DNA of 64,000 bases, from NCBI RefSeq assembly GCF_001984195.1, contig NZ_MTQN01000011.1, positions 496,001-560,000 on the forward strand. Direction: 5' to 3'. Made by a program: the position numbers and the translations under genes. The notes under the pieces were generated by a model that saw only the letters and a program-made list of their open reading frames with translations, was not told where the DNA came from and did no database searches. Below are positions 17,168 through 25,982 of this stretch, in pieces. Within the stretch, counting starts at the first letter, position 1, and the number at the start of each line of letters is the position of its first letter. The DNA is from Kribbella sp. ALI-6-A (GTDB taxonomy: Bacteria; Actinomycetota; Actinomycetes; Propionibacteriales; Kribbellaceae).

Positions 17168-17323
17168 ATGACCGAGAACAGCGCCCTCGTACTCATCGTG
17201 ATGCTGATCATCGCCGTCGCCCTGTACAAGTTCTGGAAGCAGATCATCGGGATCCTGGTGATCTCCATCGTGATCGGCTTCGGGTACGGCGTGTACAGCT
17301 TCGCCGTCGCGATGACGAACTGA
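17168..17323 (+). CDS. Small two-helix membrane protein
   Basis: A 51-residue protein with ATG at 17168 after a purine-rich GAGGGGCCGAG ribosome binding region. It is almost all hydrophobic: helix 1 SALVLIVMLIIAVALYKFW, a short KQ turn, and helix 2 IIGILVISIVIGFGYGVYSF. I do not recognise the family. It is preceded by the TTGGCA cluster and followed by a strong hairpin, so it is a self-contained transcription unit. Coding is supported by the placement between regulatory region and terminator, and by codon use. Confidence 0.6.
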   Translation: MTENSALVLIVMLIIAVALYKFWKQIIGILVISIVIGFGYGVYSFAVAMTN

Positions 17324-17347
17324 CCGACCGGACCGCGATCACCGCGA

Positions 17348-17383
17348 GGCGAGGCATCCACCGACGACGCTGGATGCCTCGCC
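17348..17383. terminator. Strong hairpin terminator between convergent genes
   Basis: A perfect 13-bp stem, GGCGAGGCATCCA (17348-17360) with TGGATGCCTCGCC (17371-17383), closes a 10-base loop and is followed by TTCCCTT. It lies after the 51-residue protein gene and just beyond the 3' end of the Mom-like gene on the other strand, so it can serve both. Confidence 0.8.
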
Positions 17384-17402
17384 TTCCCTTACCAGCTTGG
17401 GG

Positions 17403-18344
17403 TCACGAGCGCCGGCGCACCCGCCGGCGCTCGCCGGGCTCGACCGCCTCGGTCACCCCGCGCACCCGGCAGCAGTAGATCATCGAGTCGGCGAGCGTGG
17501 CGCGGCTCTGCTCCGCCAGTACGCCGTACCGCAGCCGCACCTCGGCGAGACTCTGCGTCCCGTACCGCAGCTTCATCTGACGCGGACTGATCGCCATTCC
17601 GTCGACATACAGATACGGCCGCGGCCGCACCGACATCCAGTACTGCCAGTTCGCGGCCCGGTAACTCGACCCGGTGAATCCGAGATTCTGGTCGACGACG
17701 GTCGTGAGCAGTTCCGCGGTCGGCTCCGATCTCCGCAATTCGTTCCGCACGCCTTTCAGCAGCGACGAAATGGCATTCGCCGGCGCGACGTCGAACGAGT
17801 AGACCCGCGAAACGTCCCACATCCGCTCCACCGGTACGCCGAACTGCCGGCTGAGCTGCTTGCCCACCAGCGCCCAGTCCATCGGCGAGACGCTGCACAA
17901 GGTCACAGGGCGCCGGTGGATCGGGTCGACGAGCGCGAAATTCCGCGACCCCGGCCGGGCACTGCGCAGGTAGTGCAGATTCCCGAAGATCGCGTCGGCG
18001 TCGTCCGTCTCGCACTCGACGAACTGCAGCGCACTGAGCGGATACGCGTCGATCGGCACCAGGTCGATGACCTTGGCCTGATCAGCCCGCAGCAGCACGG
18101 CGCTGTTCCGCAACTCGGCATCGAGATCCCGGCGCCGAACCCGCCCGCTGTGCGCCGCAACTCGCGGCAGTTGCAGCAAGGTCCGTACGGCCAGCGCCCG
18201 CGGCTCGACACCGTGACGCCGGGCCGAAGCCGCGACAAGCGTCGCGAACGCCTCGTCGCCGGTACGGCAGCCCTCGAGGGTGAACGTGGTACGGGTGGAA
18301 TTCGGTCGGGCAGAAACTGCTGCCCCGGTGGCAGGGACGCTCAT
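17403..18344 (-). CDS. Mom-like GNAT-fold protein (possible DNA adenine modification enzyme)
   Basis: A 313-residue protein. From residue ~120 it follows the Mom-type acyltransferase pattern: GNLHYLRSARPGSRNFALVD (121-140), DVSRVYSFDVAPANAISSLL (177-196), VVDQNLGFTGSSYRAANWQY (216-235), and RPYLYVDGMAISPRQMKLRY near 242-261 followed by GT. In Mom relatives the last blocks read D-x-x-x-G-H-x-G-x-x-Y-x-A-x-x-W and H-P-R-x-x-x-x-x-Y-G-T. Mu Mom converts adenine in DNA to a carbamoylmethyl form that blocks restriction. Residues 1-110 are an extra domain I do not recognise. DNA as target is inference; the gene follows the YunG-like gene on the same strand, 119 bases after it. Confidence 0.6.
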   Translation of the reverse strand: MSVPATGAAVSARPNSTRTTFTLEGCRTGDEAFATLVAASARRHGVEPRALAVRTLLQLPRVAAHSGRVRRRDLDAELRNSAVLLRADQAKVIDLVPIDAYPLSALQFVECETDDADAIFGNLHYLRSARPGSRNFALVDPIHRRPVTLCSVSPMDWALVGKQLSRQFGVPVERMWDVSRVYSFDVAPANAISSLLKGVRNELRRSEPTAELLTTVVDQNLGFTGSSYRAANWQYWMSVRPRPYLYVDGMAISPRQMKLRYGTQSLAEVRLRYGVLAEQSRATLADSMIYCCRVRGVTEAVEPGERRRVRRRS

Positions 18345-18463
18345 ACTCCCGCCTCCTGTCCTGCAGAGGTGCTCGAGGCACGCTGAAACGATGGTACTCA
18401 GGCGCGCCGTGGCCGCAGATAGGACGAATCGGGCGCCAAATGGTTCCGCTGCGAGCTGGTGGC

Positions 18464-19213
18464 TCAGATTCCCCGGGCGAGGTTGGCTTCCAGAACGAGC
18501 AGGCGCGGCTGCACCAGGTCCTGCGCCACGTCCCTGGGCGCAAGGCGCGCGCGGTCAGCGGCGTAGTCGACGCCCAGCTGCTCGAGCACCTCGTCGTGCG
18601 GCAGACACAGGACCGGATGGCTCCGCAGCGGCTGGATCTGATCACCGGTCAGGTCAATCACGTACCGGTCGGGTTCAGCCGCGAGCCCGACCTCCACCCA
18701 GCAGTGCGCGGACAGCAACGCCGACCGGGTGCCGGCGCGGTAAACGTGCCCATAGCAATAGAACAGTGTCGCCTCGTCGACGTGTTCGATCAGCTGTTTG
18801 ATCAGCCACGCGGAACTCACACCGCATTGACCGCGAGATTCGCTGGTCTGGTCGACGAAGGGCTCCGGCGTGCCGTCGTACCTGGTCCGGTCCGACCAGG
18901 CGCCGGACAACCGCGCCCGATGGTTGCCGAGCTCATCGGCCCAGCGGGGCAACGGTCGCCGCGGGATCTCGTGGGACGGCACGTGAGGGGCGACCTCGGT
19001 GAGCGACACAGGCTGACGTCCTAACTTGCTGAGCTCGGCGAATCCGTCGTTCCTTGGTACTGCCGTGGTCAGCCCGGTTTCCGGTTGCACCCCGTGCAAG
19101 AACGCCCCCTGCCGCCGGACGATCGACCGGCGACGGTAGATCATCTCGCTCCAGGGGTGATCGGGCAACGGTTTCGGCGATCGTCCCGAGACTTGTTGCC
19201 CGCTGTTTGCCAT
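18464..19213 (-). CDS. YunG-like protein with transglutaminase/papain-type Cys-His-Asp triad
   Basis: About 249 residues. The C-terminal half has GAWSDRT, then SRGQCGVSSAWLIKQ (Cys130), SAHCWVEVG (His170) and YVIDLTGDQ (Asp187). The order and spacing match the YunG family (GQC..T/S, HyW, DLTxxQF) and would form a cysteine-peptidase-like site. The first ~95 residues are basic and unrecognised. Start is uncertain: ATG 19213 is used, GTG 19234 and ATG 19144 are possible. It lies 39 bases behind the siderophore synthetase gene on the same strand, so read-through from that operon is possible, and upstream of the Mom-like gene. Confidence 0.62.
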   Translation of the reverse strand: MANSGQQVSGRSPKPLPDHPWSEMIYRRRSIVRRQGAFLHGVQPETGLTTAVPRNDGFAELSKLGRQPVSLTEVAPHVPSHEIPRRPLPRWADELGNHRARLSGAWSDRTRYDGTPEPFVDQTSESRGQCGVSSAWLIKQLIEHVDEATLFYCYGHVYRAGTRSALLSAHCWVEVGLAAEPDRYVIDLTGDQIQPLRSHPVLCLPHDEVLEQLGVDYAADRARLAPRDVAQDLVQPRLLVLEANLARGI

Positions 19214-19252
19214 CCGCGCGGTGACGCAGAACACATACGGCGTAACAGTACG

Positions 19253-20983
19253 TCACTCCGCGCGTTTCGGTGGAATCGACGCGGCGGTGTGCAACGCGTT
19301 CGGCAGTGTCCCCGCCTTGGGAATCGGTGGGCGGGTGTCGAGATCGCTGTACCCGAGGGTCAGGCGGTAGCCGTTGAGGGGATAGCGGGTGAAGGACTCG
19401 CCGGTCAGAGCGGTGGACTCCAGGCGAGCCGCGTGGTGTGGGTTGTTCGCAGCGTAGAGGTCGAGCTCGCCGCGGAGAAGGCCCCAGAGGTCCACTTCGG
19501 GGATCAGCGTGGAGAGCGGATTCAAGACCCCCAAAAAGAGCGCATCCACCATGTATTGCCGCAGCACGTGCCAAGGCTTCCGGGGCAGGACCCGGTCGTG
19601 AGAGTCCGGCTCCATCCCCCGCTCCGCGATCGGGACCGTGGACAGGTTGACGTCGTCCACCAGATCCTTCACGACCAGCCGGGACGGGAGCCCCGACGGA
19701 TCGCAGATGATGGCGAGGTTCTCGCCATGCGGGTTGACCGTGATGCCGTAGTGGTGGAGCAGGTGGAGCAGCGGGCGGAGGATCGTGGAGAGAAGATGGC
19801 TGATCCACACCTCCGGGTCCACGCCGGAGCGTTTGATGTACGTCGTGACGAGGGGCTCGCCCGTCGGGTCGACGTGCAGAACGGCGGCCAAGGGCCAGGC
19901 GGTTTCGCCGGCGCGGAGGCGGGGCTCCAAGGGATCTCGCCAGATACAGCCCAGGGTTTCGGTCCACTGGTAAGGGATCCCAGGGGCCGCGGCCAGTTGC
20001 GGGTGGCGAACGGTGACAGAGGCGACCTCGCCCAGGAGTTCGGCTCCCAGGGACTGGATGACCTCGTCGCGGTACCACAGGCCCCGGAGCCACTGCGTGA
20101 GCATCGGAGCGGCCAGGGTGCAGTGGATCGGGATGCCCCGGTAGACCGACGTGTTGAGGATCTTCAGCGGCAGCTTGACCTGGTAGCGGCCGGGCTGGGT
20201 GATGTTGACCATCGTGCGGATGGACTGTGTCGGCAGGTACTCGTCCGGCCCGTCCCCCAGGACGACGATCTCGCCGGTCGCCAGCTCGCGGGACCACTGG
20301 GTGCGGACGACGTGGTCGAGCTGCCAGGGGTGGACCGGGAGCCACACGTAGGAGTCGGGGTCGACAAGCTTGGAGCGGAAGGCGTCCACCGCCTCGGAGC
20401 CCAGCTCCCGTCCGACCACCGCGTGCTCCGACAGGTCAGGTGTCCCCCGGAACTCCGCCAGCCCCCGCCGTACGGCGAGCCAGACCAACCGGAGCGGCGT
20501 ACGGGCTTCGGGGGTGTACCGGGCGCTGTCGGAGGCGGAGAAGCCCAGGCGGCCCTTGTTCGCCACCAGGATCGGGTGGCCGGTCAGGTGGCCTTCCAGC
20601 TGGGTGTGGTGGAGGTCGGCGAGCTCAGCGGCCGGCAACGCCGTCTCAGCCATCCGTACGTCGGCCGCGAGTGTGCTCGACAGTTCGGCCATATAGCCGG
20701 CCAGAGTCGGCCCGTCCAGGCCCAGCACGCCGGCGGCGTCCAGCATGAACTGCAGCGGGTCGACAGCCGGTTCGCTCTCGTCGTTGCCCAAGATGCCCGC
20801 GGTGGTCCGCTGCACCGACCCCGGCCTCACCCGGTACGTCGCGAAGGCGCCCTCGACGTACTCGAAGGTGTACACCACCGACCCAAGCTCCAGCCGCCCG
20901 TCCACCGGGGTCAGCAACGCCTCGCTGCAGAACTGCGAGATCAGCTTCGCCAGCAGCTCCTCCGAGCACCGCGTCCAGCTCAT
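19253..20983 (-). CDS. IucA/IucC family siderophore synthetase (RhbF/IucC-like)
   Basis: A 576-residue NIS synthetase, last gene of the siderophore operon. Characteristic blocks are GHPILVANKGRLGFSASDS, the ATP/citrate-site stretch WLPVHPWQLDHVV, and SIRTMVNITQPGRYQVKLPL followed by KIL. NIS synthetases adenylate a citrate carboxylate and condense it with a hydroxamate amine. By position (after the monooxygenase) it matches RhbF/IucC, which adds the second amine arm. Its ATG overlaps the stop of the monooxygenase gene (ATGA). Confidence 0.93.
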   Translation of the reverse strand: MSWTRCSEELLAKLISQFCSEALLTPVDGRLELGSVVYTFEYVEGAFATYRVRPGSVQRTTAGILGNDESEPAVDPLQFMLDAAGVLGLDGPTLAGYMAELSSTLAADVRMAETALPAAELADLHHTQLEGHLTGHPILVANKGRLGFSASDSARYTPEARTPLRLVWLAVRRGLAEFRGTPDLSEHAVVGRELGSEAVDAFRSKLVDPDSYVWLPVHPWQLDHVVRTQWSRELATGEIVVLGDGPDEYLPTQSIRTMVNITQPGRYQVKLPLKILNTSVYRGIPIHCTLAAPMLTQWLRGLWYRDEVIQSLGAELLGEVASVTVRHPQLAAAPGIPYQWTETLGCIWRDPLEPRLRAGETAWPLAAVLHVDPTGEPLVTTYIKRSGVDPEVWISHLLSTILRPLLHLLHHYGITVNPHGENLAIICDPSGLPSRLVVKDLVDDVNLSTVPIAERGMEPDSHDRVLPRKPWHVLRQYMVDALFLGVLNPLSTLIPEVDLWGLLRGELDLYAANNPHHAARLESTALTGESFTRYPLNGYRLTLGYSDLDTRPPIPKAGTLPNALHTAASIPPKRAE

Positions 20984-22248
20984 GCGGGCAGTCCGAAGCT
21001 CGTGAAGGCGGTGGACTTCGGCAATCGGAACACCTCACGCCCGGCAACAGCGTTCAGGATCGTCGCGTTGCGCACGGCACCGATGCCCAGGTCCGGAGCC
21101 GCTACGCCGTGACTGTGCAGGTCCGCGTTCGCCACGAACAGCCGGCCGGCCAGCGCCCCCTCAACACTGTGGTCGCGCTTGATCGCCCACCGACCGGCCG
21201 CGTCCCGCTCCACCAGTGAGTCGACGGAGGCCTGCAGGAACGTCAGAGGACGGTTCCGGTACCCAGTAGCAGCGACCACCACGTCGCACGAGTGCTGGAA
21301 GGTCCGGCCCGTGTCGGTGTGCCGCAGTGTCAGCTCAACGCCGTCGGCGCCGACAGCCGACGACTCCACCGCAACACCGCACTGCAGCTCGACCGGCGCC
21401 GAGCCCAGCTCGCGCTGATACAGCAGGTCGTGGATCTGGTCGAGCGTCTCCGACGAGATGCCCTTGTAGTGCCGCCACTGCTCCTTGACCAGCCTGTCGC
21501 GCACAGTTTCGTCCAGGGAGTGGAAGTAGTCCACGTACGACGGTGTGGTCATCTCCAGCACCAGCTTGGAGTAGTCCAGCGGCGCGAACGACGCCGTGCG
21601 AGTCAGCCAGCTGACAGCAGGCCCATCGGCTCGCAGCAGGTCCAGCGCGCACTCCGCGCCCGACTGCCCCGACCCGACGACCGTGACCCGCCCAGCGCGC
21701 AGCAGCTCGTCACGCCGGTACAGATAGTCAGCAGAGTGCAGCAACCGATCAGCAGGCAGATCAGCAAGCGCAGCCGGTACGGCGGGCTCAGTGCCGACGC
21801 CCAGCACCAGGTGCCGAGCGGACATGCGCTCACCGCCCACCGTCACCACGAACACCGACCCGTCCCACTCGACCTCCGTGACCTCACGCCCGAAGTGCAG
21901 CGAGTCCAGCTGCCCCGCGCACCAGCGCAGGTAGGCCTCGTACTCCCGACGGGTCGGGTGGAACTTCTCCCGCACGTAGAACTGGTACAGCCGGTCGTTG
22001 TCCCGCAGGTACGACAGGAACGACAGCCGGTGCGCCGGCTCGACCAGACTGACCAGGTCGGCCAGGAAGGACACCTGCAGCATCGCGTCGTCGAACATCA
22101 GCCCGCGGTGCCAGGTGAACTCCGGCCGGCTGTCCAGTACGGCGACCCGCAGGTCCAGCCCGTCCGCGAGCGCGGCCAGCCCGAGGTTGAACGGACCGGC
22201 GCCGATCGCGATCACGTCGTACGGGGCGTCACCAGAACCAGGACTCAT
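20980..22248 (-). CDS. Lysine/diamine N-hydroxylase (IucD/RhbE/SidA family)
   Basis: A 422-residue flavin monooxygenase with the FAD loop AIGAGPFNLGLAALADG, the family block WHRGLMFDDAMLQVSFLADL and the NADPH loop VVGSGQSGAECALDLL, then the late ATGYRNRPLTFL. These enzymes hydroxylate the terminal amine of lysine, ornithine, cadaverine or diaminopropane to make the hydroxamate nitrogen. It sits between the acetyltransferase and second synthetase genes. The specific diamine is not readable from the sequence. Confidence 0.93.
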   Translation of the reverse strand: MSPGSGDAPYDVIAIGAGPFNLGLAALADGLDLRVAVLDSRPEFTWHRGLMFDDAMLQVSFLADLVSLVEPAHRLSFLSYLRDNDRLYQFYVREKFHPTRREYEAYLRWCAGQLDSLHFGREVTEVEWDGSVFVVTVGGERMSARHLVLGVGTEPAVPAALADLPADRLLHSADYLYRRDELLRAGRVTVVGSGQSGAECALDLLRADGPAVSWLTRTASFAPLDYSKLVLEMTTPSYVDYFHSLDETVRDRLVKEQWRHYKGISSETLDQIHDLLYQRELGSAPVELQCGVAVESSAVGADGVELTLRHTDTGRTFQHSCDVVVAATGYRNRPLTFLQASVDSLVERDAAGRWAIKRDHSVEGALAGRLFVANADLHSHGVAAPDLGIGAVRNATILNAVAGREVFRLPKSTAFTSFGLPA

Positions 22249-22249
22249 C

Positions 22250-22795
22250 TCATGCCTCCACGGTCCGGGGACGGACCATCAGTAGTGCGGTCTTCTCGGG
22301 CAGCTGTAGCTCCCCGGCCGGCTCGAACCCGGCAGCGGCGAACGCGCGCACCGACGGGGTGTTGCGGACGTCGGGCTCGGCCACGACGCGGTCGCAGCGG
22401 GGATCGGCCCGCAGTACGGCGTCGCCGAGAGCCCCGAGCAGCCGGCGTCCCAGCCCCTGCCCCACCTGGCCGACGTCGCCGATGGCGATGTGCAGTCCCC
22501 AGTCGTGTTCCTGCCAGGCGTAGTACTCCGCGAGCCGGTCGTGCCTGACTCGGTACAGCTCGACGTACGCGAGGTCCTCGTCCTTGAAGGCGACCACGCA
22601 GGGGATCGAGTGCTCCCCCGCGGCCTGCTCCTGCAGCTCCTGGTCCCAGCGCTCCACGGGCCAGTCCTGCTGCCACCAGGGCACCACGTGCGGCTGCGCC
22701 ATCCACTGCGCGACCGTGGCCGCGTCCGCCGAGGTGGCCGGGCGGAGGTCGAAGCCGTCGTCCAGGTGCAGCAGCGGCGCGACCTCACACCTCAC
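22250..22795 (-). CDS. Siderophore acetyl/acyltransferase (IucB/RhbD-like GNAT)
   Basis: A 181-residue GNAT protein of the IucB/RhbD type. It starts with GTG at 22795, which overlaps the stop of the preceding synthetase (GTGA). Typical blocks are QPHVVPWWQQDWPVERW, VVAFKDEDLAYVELYRV and DWGLHIAIGDVGQVGQGLGR, the acetyl-CoA loop. It would acylate the N-hydroxylated diamine to give the hydroxamate. A longer frame upstream lies over the synthetase gene and is not coding. Confidence 0.9.
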   Translation of the reverse strand: MRCEVAPLLHLDDGFDLRPATSADAATVAQWMAQPHVVPWWQQDWPVERWDQELQEQAAGEHSIPCVVAFKDEDLAYVELYRVRHDRLAEYYAWQEHDWGLHIAIGDVGQVGQGLGRRLLGALGDAVLRADPRCDRVVAEPDVRNTPSVRAFAAAGFEPAGELQLPEKTALLMVRPRTVEA

Positions 22796-24450
22796 CGGGC
22801 CGCACCCATCCGCAGGGGGTTCGGGATCTCCAGGTAGACCGACTGGTTGTCCAGCGGCGCGACAACCTCGTCGATGCCCTTCAGCCGGGTCAGCATGTTC
22901 GCCTTGCAGGGCAGGCGATCTGCGGTGAGCCACCGCTGAGCCAGGCGGTCGCCGTCAGGCCCAGCGGACTTCAGCGACGGTAGTGCGTCGGACAGCCGCT
23001 CCCGTACGACGTCCAGCAGGTCCAGCTCGTCGGCCACCCCGTCGACTCCCAGCGCGCTCACCACAGCCAGTGCCTGGTTGTGCAGCAGGTAGTAGGTCAG
23101 CCGGTCGTCCACGATGGCGTCCTCGACCACGGCCAGCGTGGAGTCGCTCAGACCGGTGACCGCGAGCAGCCCCTTCAAGTACGACGACGCGAGGTAGTAG
23201 CCCTGGTTGTCGCGGTACGCGCCGCCGATGATCCGTCCGGAGTCGTCGAGCCGGACCAGCGTGTTCTGCTGGTGCGCCTCCAGGCCGATGCCCGTCTCGG
23301 CGTACAAGCCGAGCATGGGAACGAGCACCTGATCGACGTACGACGCCACCCACGCCCCCGGGTTCTCCTGTACGGCGGGGAGCGCGCTGAGGCGGCTCAC
23401 TCCGCCGAGGCGCGGCGCGACGAGTCCGGCGAGACAGGCGTAGCTGTCGACGTCGGCCGGGACCTCGCGGACGGCCACGTCGAGGCCGGTGAGCGTCTCG
23501 CCGCCTTCGTCCAGCGCGACCCACGCCGGGTCGCGCACGATCGAGAAGCCCGGGTGGGCGGTCGCCGTACCGGCGTTGTACGCCGCGTCGAGCAGCCGGT
23601 TGATCTCCAGGCCGCGGCGCAGCTCGGTCGAGGTGGACTCGCGGCGGGAGTTGGTGATCCGCAGGCCGAGGGACAGCTTGAGCATGACCGGCAGGTCCGG
23701 GTGGTAGACCGTGCGCAGGCTGGAGGTCGGGTGCCACTGCGCGCCGAGCGGTCCGAGCGGCCGGACCCGGCCCTCGCGGATCAGCTCGGCGACGCGCGGG
23801 CGGTGCAGCAGCGACTCGGCCTGCCACGGGTGGGCCGGGATCAGCGCCGCACCCGCGGCAGGCGTCGTACCGGCCAGCGCGGCCATCAGCTGCAAGGCGT
23901 CCAGTCCCTGCAGTGAGGGCGCGCCGGCCACCTGGTCGGAGGAGACCAGCTCCTGGTCGACCTCGAACCAGTGCACCGCGAAGCGGCCACCCAGCTCCGG
24001 CGAGTACTCCGCCAGCTCGGCCCCGCTCAACCCGTCCCGGCTCTTCGGCGCCGGATGATGCTGGTGCCCGACAGTCAGGGCCTGCTCGTGCTCGAGGAAC
24101 CGCCCGAGCCCGGTCTCCTGATCGGCAGCCTCCGGTCCGGCGAAGAACGTCGCGACGTTGCGCACCGACTCGGCGGTGCGAGCGGCCAGGTCGTCGACCT
24201 CGGCCGGGTCGGCGTCCACCGCCAGGAGCCGGACCAGCTCCTCAGGCGCGGGCGCCTCCCCGTCGACCAGGACGTCGGCGAACAGGTGCAGTCCGGTCGG
24301 TGACGCGTGCAGGACCTGAGCGGTCACCGCGGCGTCACCCACCTTGAACGTCAGCAGCCCGGGCGACACCGGCACGCCCGCCTCACGGGTGTAGCAGCGC
24401 AGGATCGCGTTCAGGTGGGTGGTGACCGCTGCTGCGGTGGTCGGGGTCAT
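22792..24450 (-). CDS. IucA/IucC family siderophore synthetase (RhbC/IucA-like)
   Basis: A 552-residue NIS synthetase, second gene of the operon. It has IPAHPWQAESLLHRPRVAEL, the pattern SSLRTVYHPDLPVMLKLSLG with RITNSRRE, and GLEAHQQNTLVRLDDSGRII. In the rhizobactin order this position is RhbC, which attaches the first hydroxamate arm to citrate. Its ATG overlaps the decarboxylase stop (ATGA). Two synthetases in one operon point to an asymmetric or stepwise citrate dihydroxamate rather than a desferrioxamine, which needs only DesD. Confidence 0.93.
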   Translation of the reverse strand: MTPTTAAAVTTHLNAILRCYTREAGVPVSPGLLTFKVGDAAVTAQVLHASPTGLHLFADVLVDGEAPAPEELVRLLAVDADPAEVDDLAARTAESVRNVATFFAGPEAADQETGLGRFLEHEQALTVGHQHHPAPKSRDGLSGAELAEYSPELGGRFAVHWFEVDQELVSSDQVAGAPSLQGLDALQLMAALAGTTPAAGAALIPAHPWQAESLLHRPRVAELIREGRVRPLGPLGAQWHPTSSLRTVYHPDLPVMLKLSLGLRITNSRRESTSTELRRGLEINRLLDAAYNAGTATAHPGFSIVRDPAWVALDEGGETLTGLDVAVREVPADVDSYACLAGLVAPRLGGVSRLSALPAVQENPGAWVASYVDQVLVPMLGLYAETGIGLEAHQQNTLVRLDDSGRIIGGAYRDNQGYYLASSYLKGLLAVTGLSDSTLAVVEDAIVDDRLTYYLLHNQALAVVSALGVDGVADELDLLDVVRERLSDALPSLKSAGPDGDRLAQRWLTADRLPCKANMLTRLKGIDEVVAPLDNQSVYLEIPNPLRMGAAR

Positions 24451-25958
24451 GCCGCTCCTTCGCCGCCGGCCGACCGAACGTCGTGGCCGGTGGCCACGAC
24501 GAGGTCGAGCAGTTCTTCGATGTCCGACGCGGTCGCGTTCGGGTTCAGCAGTGTCAGCTTCAGCGCGACCGCCGCCGGGCGGTCACCGCGGGCCGGGATC
24601 TTGGTCCGGCCGATCAGCACCTGGCCCGAGGTCAGCAGCCGGCGCCGGATCTCACCCTGGAGCGCGTCCAGCCCGGGCGCGTCCAGCTCCCGCGCGGCGA
24701 CCCGGAACAGCACCGTGGTCAGCGTCACCGGCGCGAGCAGCTCGAGGTTGCTGTCGGCAACGACTCTGGCCGCCGCGGCGTGCGCGAGCTCGTGGCAGGT
24801 GTCGAGCATCCTGCCCAGACCGGCCCGGCCGTACGCCGACAGCGTGGTGGCGATCTTCACGGCGTCGGGACGGCGGGTCGTCTGCAGGCTCCGCCCGAGC
24901 AGGCCGTCCAGCCCGGAGTCCACGTCGTCAGCCGGGTTCAGGTAGTCGACCGATCGCCCGAGTGCTGCGAACCGTTCCTGGTCCCCGACCAGCAGCACGC
25001 TCGTCGCGGCCGGCTGCCAGCCGATCTTGTGCAGGTCGAGCGTCACCGAGTCCGCCGACGGCAGTTCCGCCAGCAACGGCGCCAGCCGGTCGGAGAACAA
25101 CGCCCCGAACCCGTACGCCGCGTCCGCGTGCACCCAGGCGCCGTACGGGCGGGCCAGCTCGGCGATGCCGGCGATCGGGTCGATCGAGCCGTAGTCGGTC
25201 GTACCGGCGGTGGCGACGACCGCGATCGGGGTCCGGTCGGGCCGGGCCAGTTCGTCGGCGAGCACGTCGAGGCGCATCCGGAAGTCACCGTCGGTCGGGA
25301 TCACGACCACCGCGTCCTCGCCCAGCCCCAGCGCGGCGCAGGCTCGCTGGATCGAGAAGTGCGCGAGCTCGGAGCAGAACACCACCGGCCGGCGCATGCC
25401 GTGCACGCCGTGCCGCCGGACGTCGAGACCGGCCGCCGCGGCCGCGCTGTCCCGCGCGATCAGGACCGCCAGCAGGTTGGAGATCGAGCCGCCCGGCGTC
25501 AGTACGCCGTCCGAGGCCGGGCCGAAGCCGGCCAGCGCGGCGAGCGAGCGGACCACCCACTGCTCGATCGCCAGTGTCGCCGGGCCGGAGTCGTAGGTGT
25601 CCATCGAGGCGTTGCTCGCCGAGGCCAGCGCGTCCGCGTCGACGGCGACCTGCAGAACCGGCGGCTGCAGGTGCGCCGCGGCCCGCGGGTGGCTGAGGTC
25701 GATCCCGTAGCTGTTCAGCAGTCCGGCGACCAGCTCCAGCGCCGCGGACTCGCCGACTCCCGTCGACGGCACCTGCGGTTCCCCGAGCACTTCGGCCGTC
25801 CGCCGCAGCACATCCGCCGGCAATCCGGCCGGCAGCGGTCCCCGATCGCGGTCCACGACGGTGGACGCCAGTGGCCAGGCCGGGACGGTCAGTTGGTACG
25901 GGCTGTGCGGCGCCCGGGCCGATGAGCTCAACGCGGTGAGACCCACTTGCTGCGGCAT
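24447..25958 (-). CDS. PLP-dependent decarboxylase (RhbB/DesA-like), first gene of siderophore operon
   Basis: A 503-residue group II decarboxylase. The PLP site is seen as WVHADAAYGFGALFSDRLAP (pyridine-N Asp) and SVTLDLHKIGWQPAATSVLL (Schiff-base Lys), with the family signature SISNLLAVLIARD before them. Relatives decarboxylate L-2,4-diaminobutyrate (RhbB) or L-lysine (DesA) to give diaminopropane or cadaverine. No diaminobutyrate aminotransferase (RhbA) is next to it, which slightly favours lysine. It is directly behind the iron box. Confidence 0.9.
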   Translation of the reverse strand: MPQQVGLTALSSSARAPHSPYQLTVPAWPLASTVVDRDRGPLPAGLPADVLRRTAEVLGEPQVPSTGVGESAALELVAGLLNSYGIDLSHPRAAAHLQPPVLQVAVDADALASASNASMDTYDSGPATLAIEQWVVRSLAALAGFGPASDGVLTPGGSISNLLAVLIARDSAAAAAGLDVRRHGVHGMRRPVVFCSELAHFSIQRACAALGLGEDAVVVIPTDGDFRMRLDVLADELARPDRTPIAVVATAGTTDYGSIDPIAGIAELARPYGAWVHADAAYGFGALFSDRLAPLLAELPSADSVTLDLHKIGWQPAATSVLLVGDQERFAALGRSVDYLNPADDVDSGLDGLLGRSLQTTRRPDAVKIATTLSAYGRAGLGRMLDTCHELAHAAAARVVADSNLELLAPVTLTTVLFRVAARELDAPGLDALQGEIRRRLLTSGQVLIGRTKIPARGDRPAAVALKLTLLNPNATASDIEELLDLVVATGHDVRSAGGEGAA

Positions 25959-25982
25959 CCAGCTTCTCCAGGGAAGTTGTTG

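Noticed and set aside
19441..25900. Long plus-strand frames across the siderophore genes.
   Set aside because: They are antisense shadows of the five well-supported minus-strand genes, with Arg/Pro/Ala-rich translations and no similarity.
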